A stretch of DNA of 64,000 nt from XN24 sp035514535. GTDB taxonomy: Bacteria > Pseudomonadota > Gammaproteobacteria > Steroidobacterales > XN24. A program made the position numbers and the translations under genes. The stretch spans positions 184,698 to 248,697 of the forward strand of contig DATKAZ010000069.1 of assembly GCA_035514535.1 (NCBI GenBank), written 5' to 3'. Position 1 is the stretch's first letter, and each line of letters begins with the position of its first letter. A model generated the notes under the pieces. That model was not told where the DNA came from. It searched no databases and saw only the letters and a list, made by a program, of their open reading frames with translations. Of the stretch, positions 60,276 through 64,000 are shown one piece after another.

Positions 60276-62414
60276 CAGCCTCGGCGGCAATCTCCCCTCA
60301 TGGTCGATCATGACGAACACCGATGCACTGCGCTCGGCGAGCACGTGCAGCCCGCCCGCCGGCAGCTCGATGGGCGGCCCCTCCGGTTCCGCCGTGTCGA
60401 CCAGTCTGCGCCATGCCCGGCATTGCTCGAACTCCGGCAACACGATCTGGACGCCGTTGGCCGCGGCATTGAAGTACACCAGCAGCACGGCTTCCGGCGG
60501 ATCGCTGTCCGGCGCGATCACCCGGCCGTTGAGCTGCATGCCGATGACCTTCACGTGGGCGTCGTCCCAGACTTCCGGTCCCGCATGTCGCCCGGCCGTA
60601 TCGATCCAGAAGATGTCGGGGATGCCTTCATCGGACACCCGTTCGCCATGCAGAAAATGCTCGGCGCGCAGCGCGGGGTGGTCGCAGCGCAGGCGCGCAA
60701 GGCGTTGCACGAAGGCCATCAGAGACCGGCCGGCCTCGTCGATGCCCTCCCAGTCGAGCCAGCTCGTCTCGTTGTCCTGGCAATAGGCGTTGTTGTTGCC
60801 ACCCTGGCTGCGACCGTACTCATCGCCCATCGACAGCAAGGGCATGCCCTGGGACACGAACAGGGTGAGCAGCATGTTGCGCACCTGGCGCGCCCGGATG
60901 GCGACAATCGCGGGATCGTCGCTCGGCCCCTCGACGCCATAGTTGGCCGAGTAGTTCTCCGCGTGGCCATCGTTGTTGTCCTCGCCGTTCTCGTCGTTGT
61001 GGCGCTCGGCATACGAGACCAGGTCCTGCAGCGTGAAGCCGTCGTGGGCGGTGATGAAATTGACGCTGGCCTGCGGCTTCCGGCCGGCATGGTCGAAGGT
61101 GTCGGCGCTGCCGGCGACGACGCGGGCGAAGTGCGGCAGCATGGCCTCGTCGGCCCGCCAGAAGCGGCGCACCGTGTCGCGGTAGTCATCGTTCCACTCG
61201 CTCCAGCCAGGCGGGAAGTTACCGACCTGGTAGCCGCCCGGGCCGACGTCCCAAGGTTCGGCAATCAGCTTGACGTGTTGCAGCACGGGGTCCTGGCGCA
61301 CGGCATCCAGAAAGCCGCTGCCCTGGTCAAAGCCCAGCGGCTCGCGGGCGACGGTAGTGGCCAGGTCGAAGCGGAAGCCGTCGACCTGCATGTCGATGGC
61401 CCAGTAGCGCAGCGAGTCCATCACCATCTGCAGCACGCGCGGCTGCGCGAAATTCACCGCGTTGCCCGTGCCGGTCTCGTTGGTGTAGAAACGCGGTTCA
61501 TTGGGCAGCAGCCGATAGTAGCTCTTGTTGTCGATGCCCTTGAACGACAGCGTCGGGCCGAGTTCGTTTCCCTCCGCCGTGTGGTTGTAGACCACGTCGA
61601 GGATCACCTCGAGACCTGCATCATGCAACCGCCGCACCATCATCTTGAACTCCGCGAGATCGCCGGCCAGGTAGCGCTCCTCCGGCGCGAAGAAACCAAG
61701 GCTGTTGTAGCCCCAGTAGTTCCTCAAGCCGCGCTCGAGCAGGTGGCGGTCATCGGCAAAGGCGTGCACCGGCATGAGTTCGACCGCCGTCACGCCGAGG
61801 CGCAGCAGGTGCTCGATGACCGGGTCGGTGGCCAGTCCCGCAAAGGTGCCGCGCCAGGCGGCCGGTATCTCCTTGTGCAGGTGGGTCATGCCGCGCACAT
61901 GGCATTCGTAGATGACCGAGCGCGACGCGGCATGACAGGGACGACGATGCTCGCCCCAGGAAAACGCGGTATCCACTACCATGCACTTCGGCATGCGCGG
62001 TGCGCTGTTGCGGGGATCAAAACTCAGGTCCCGGCGGGCGGAGCCTACCCGGTAGCCGAAATGGGCATCGCTCCAGCGCAGCGCCCCTATTAGCCGTCGG
62101 GCATAGGGATCGAGCAGCAGCTTGTGGTGATTGAAGCGGTGGCCTTCCCGCGGCGCGTAGGGCCCGTAGACGCGATAGCCGTACAAGAGGCCGGGGCGGG
62201 CCTGCGCGAGGTAGCCGTGAAAAACCTGGTCGGTGTGACCCGGCAGCGCCAGCCGGGCGGTCTCCCGGTAGCCGCGCTCGTCGAACAGGCAGAGCTCGAC
62301 CTTCTCGGCGTGGGCAGAAAACAGGGCAAAATTGACGCCCCGGCCGTCGAAGGTCGCGCCGAGCGGCGCCGGTCCGCCTTCCTCCAGTCCCGTGAACTGC
62401 GGCTGCTGGCTCAA
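60273..62414 (-). CDS. glgX: Glycogen debranching enzyme GlgX (isoamylase type)
   Basis: A 713-residue GH13 debranching enzyme that hydrolyses alpha-1,6 branches of phosphorylase-trimmed glycogen. It has an N-terminal CBM48 (PAPLGATFDGRGVNFALFSAHAEKVELCLFD), then VDTAFSWG, VIYECHVRGMTHLHKEIP, LDVVYNHTAEGNELGPTLSFKGIDN, nucleophile GFRFDLATTV, LIAEPWDVGPGGYQVGNFPPGWSEWND and FITAHDGFTLQDLVSY. The start is a TTG at 62414 that overlaps the glgB stop (TTGA), so translation is probably coupled. The stop codon's third base comes from the MITE end. Confidence 0.94.
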   Translation of the reverse strand: MSQQPQFTGLEEGGPAPLGATFDGRGVNFALFSAHAEKVELCLFDERGYRETARLALPGHTDQVFHGYLAQARPGLLYGYRVYGPYAPREGHRFNHHKLLLDPYARRLIGALRWSDAHFGYRVGSARRDLSFDPRNSAPRMPKCMVVDTAFSWGEHRRPCHAASRSVIYECHVRGMTHLHKEIPAAWRGTFAGLATDPVIEHLLRLGVTAVELMPVHAFADDRHLLERGLRNYWGYNSLGFFAPEERYLAGDLAEFKMMVRRLHDAGLEVILDVVYNHTAEGNELGPTLSFKGIDNKSYYRLLPNEPRFYTNETGTGNAVNFAQPRVLQMVMDSLRYWAIDMQVDGFRFDLATTVAREPLGFDQGSGFLDAVRQDPVLQHVKLIAEPWDVGPGGYQVGNFPPGWSEWNDDYRDTVRRFWRADEAMLPHFARVVAGSADTFDHAGRKPQASVNFITAHDGFTLQDLVSYAERHNDENGEDNNDGHAENYSANYGVEGPSDDPAIVAIRARQVRNMLLTLFVSQGMPLLSMGDEYGRSQGGNNNAYCQDNETSWLDWEGIDEAGRSLMAFVQRLARLRCDHPALRAEHFLHGERVSDEGIPDIFWIDTAGRHAGPEVWDDAHVKVIGMQLNGRVIAPDSDPPEAVLLVYFNAAANGVQIVLPEFEQCRAWRRLVDTAEPEGPPIELPAGGLHVLAERSASVFVMIDHEGRLPPRL

Positions 62415-64000
62415 TGGCGCGGCCGCGGCGCCGGCAGCGGCCGGGTGGCCTCGAGAAACACCGTCGCGAGCGGTGGCAAGGTCAGCTCCACTGAACGGGG
62501 ATGGCCATGCGACGCGCGGTCCTGGACGGGAACGTAGCCGGCATTGCCCACGTTGCTGCCGCCATAGATTGCGGCGTCGGTATTGAGGCGCTCGATGAAG
62601 TCGCCTTCCACCGGTACGCCGACGCGGTAGCCGTAGCGCGGTATCGGCGTGAAGTTGCAGGCCACCATCACCGGGGGATCCCCCGCACGCCCCTTGCGCA
62701 GGAATACCAGCACGCTGTTCTCATCGTCGTTGGCCACCAGCCATTCGAAGCCGGCGGGATCGCAGTCGAGGGCGTGCAGCGCCGGCACGCTGCAGTAGAG
62801 ACGGTTCAGGTCGGCAAACAAGGCCTGGATGCCGCGGTGGCTGGCGTCTTCCAGGAGGTGCCAGTCCAGGCTGCGCTCGAAACCCCACTCCCGCCACTGG
62901 GCAATCTCGTTGCCCATGAAATTCAGCTTCTTGCCTGGGTGACCGAACATGAAACCATAGTAGGCCCGCAGGTTGGCAAAGCGCTGCCAGTCGTCGCCCG
63001 GCATGCGCGCCAGGATGGAGCCCTTGCCGTGCACGACCTCGTCGTGCGACAGCGGCAGCATGAAATTCTCCGAGTAGGCGTACAGCAGGCTGAAGGTGAT
63101 GTCCGAGTGGTGCCAGCCACGGTGCACCGGATCCTGCCCCATGTAGCGCAGGGTGTCGTTCATCCAGCCCATGTTCCACTTGTAGCCGAAGCCCAGCCCA
63201 CCGGTATGCACCGGCCGCGACACGCCCGGCCAGGCCGTGGACTCCTCCGCAATCACCGCCGCCCCCTCGACTTCCGAATAGGCGAGCGTATTCAGCCGCC
63301 GGAAGAAGTCGATGGCTTCCAGGTTCTCGTTGCCGCCATAGCGGTTCGGCACCCAGTCGCCGGCCTCGCGGGAGTAGTCGAGATACAGCATGGAAGCCAC
63401 GGCATCCACCCGCAGCCCATCCAGATGGTAGCGCCTGAGCCAGAACAGCGCCGAGGCCAGCAGGAAGTTCGCCACCTCGCGGCGTCCGTAATTGTAGATC
63501 AGCGTGTTCCACTCGCGATGGAAGCCCTGGCGCGGATCGACATGCTCGTACAGGCCGGTGCCGTCGAACCAGGCCAGGCCATGCGCATCGGTGGGAAAGT
63601 GGCCGGGTACCCAGTCCAGCAGTACACCTATACCCGCCTGGTGGGCACACGCGATGAAACGCGCGAACTCCTCCGGGCTGCCGTGCCGGCTGGTGGGCGC
63701 GAACTGCCCGGTCGCCTGGTAACCCCAGGAGCCGTCGTAGGGGTACTCGGTGACAGGCAGCAACTCCAGGTGAGTGAAACCCATACGCGCCGCATACGGC
63801 ACCAGGCGCTCGGCCAGCTCGTCGTAGCTCAGCCAGCGATCATTGGGGCCGCGCATCCAGCTCCCCAGGTGGACCTCGTAGACCGACACCGGCGCGTCCG
63901 TAGCGATGCGCGCCGCGCGCTGCGACATCCACTCCTCGTCATTCCACTGCCGATCCGGCAGACCATGCACCCGGGAAGACGTGCCGGGGCGCAGCTCCGC
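62411..64000 (-). CDS. glgB: 1,4-alpha-glucan branching enzyme GlgB, 5' end cut by window edge
   Basis: 529 residues of a GH13 branching enzyme, open to the right edge; the ATG at 63970 is internal. Present are the catalytic barrel with VYEVHLGSWMRGPNDRWLSYDELAERLVPYAARMGFTHLELLPV, DWVPGHFPTDAHGLAWFDGTGLYEH, nucleophile GLRVDAVASMLYLDYSRE, acid VIAEESTAWPGVSRPVH and LPLSHDEVVHGKGSILARMPGD, then the C-terminal beta domain. It makes alpha-1,6 branches in glycogen. Its TGA overlaps the glgX TTG start. Confidence 0.95.
   Translation of the reverse strand, partial: AELRPGTSSRVHGLPDRQWNDEEWMSQRAARIATDAPVSVYEVHLGSWMRGPNDRWLSYDELAERLVPYAARMGFTHLELLPVTEYPYDGSWGYQATGQFAPTSRHGSPEEFARFIACAHQAGIGVLLDWVPGHFPTDAHGLAWFDGTGLYEHVDPRQGFHREWNTLIYNYGRREVANFLLASALFWLRRYHLDGLRVDAVASMLYLDYSREAGDWVPNRYGGNENLEAIDFFRRLNTLAYSEVEGAAVIAEESTAWPGVSRPVHTGGLGFGYKWNMGWMNDTLRYMGQDPVHRGWHHSDITFSLLYAYSENFMLPLSHDEVVHGKGSILARMPGDDWQRFANLRAYYGFMFGHPGKKLNFMGNEIAQWREWGFERSLDWHLLEDASHRGIQALFADLNRLYCSVPALHALDCDPAGFEWLVANDDENSVLVFLRKGRAGDPPVMVACNFTPIPRYGYRVGVPVEGDFIERLNTDAAIYGGSNVGNAGYVPVQDRASHGHPRSVELTLPPLATVFLEATRPLPAPRPRH

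Noticed and set aside
59700..62093. 797-codon plus-strand frame crossing the MITE and glgX
   Set aside because: It is antisense to glgX and has no protein-like domains; it is open only because of high GC.

Overview
The window is a dense, GC-rich, single-chromosome stretch with no plasmid or phage backbone. Gene content points to a gammaproteobacterium outside the enterics, perhaps of the Steroidobacterales/Woeseiales/Chromatiales kind. The evidence is the mutY-yggX pair, an asmA homologue, a Tat-exported HiPIP, FixL/FixJ-type oxygen sensing, ergothioneine genes, and TPR-sulfotransferase proteins. The taxonomic placement is inference.

Layout. 1-5.0 kb: a B12-type radical SAM protein (cut by the left edge), a TPR-sulfotransferase and a TPR protein with a putative 2OG-Fe(II) oxygenase end. 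5-9.5 kb: small exported unknowns, a methyltransferase, an exported protein with kinase-like motifs, and a histone-H1-like protein. 9.5-15.2 kb: a second TPR-sulfotransferase, recQ, a PiT phosphate permease flanked by two copies of a palindromic repeat, and tRNA-Phe(GAA). 15.3-17.5 kb: egtB-egtD (ergothioneine). 17.5-21.6 kb, minus strand: asmA, an SRPBCC protein, mutY and yggX, overlapping end to start. 21.7-30 kb, minus strand: a TolB/TPR protein, an ECF sigma/anti-sigma/DUF4097 operon, two degenerate signalling proteins (REC-PAS and REC-EAL) and a tandem universal stress protein. 30-33.6 kb: a haem-PAS histidine kinase (FixL), FixJ and a pseudo-receiver. 33.7-38.5 kb: a yellow/royal-jelly-like protein, a candidate FNR-controlled small RNA, an M48 lipoprotein protease, HiPIP, a CrtI/PYROXD2-like oxidoreductase and a small membrane protein. 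38.5-43 kb: an anti-sigma/ECF sigma pair divergent from a subtilisin, a low-complexity exported protein and a long cyclophilin. 43.2-50.9 kb: five co-oriented genes, an NfnA/NfnB-like NAD(P)H:ferredoxin oxidoreductase pair, a 2-oxoacid:ferredoxin oxidoreductase (KorA/KorB type) and a 748-residue protein of unknown function ending in a [4Fe-4S] ferredoxin-like domain. 50.9-55.3 kb: an mscS/MgtE_N/mgtE operon and an OmpW-OmpA chimera. 55.4-64 kb, minus strand: glgB (cut by the right edge), glgX, treZ and treY, an alpha-glucan/trehalose operon interrupted between glgX and treZ by a 265-bp MITE-like palindromic element.

How the parts may work together. Oxygen-linked redox biology recurs: FixLJ senses O2, a perfect FNR/Dnr-type box drives a putative sRNA 1.8 kb further on, HiPIP is a periplasmic electron carrier, and the Nfn-Kor-ferredoxin cluster would link 2-oxoacid oxidation, ferredoxin and NAD(P)H. 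The five-gene Nfn/Kor/ferredoxin-fusion cluster and the FNR-box sRNA are the two best candidates for undescribed biology. The cleanest evolutionary event is the MITE: removing it with one TA copy restores a tightly coupled glgX-treZ junction with a correctly spaced Shine-Dalgarno.
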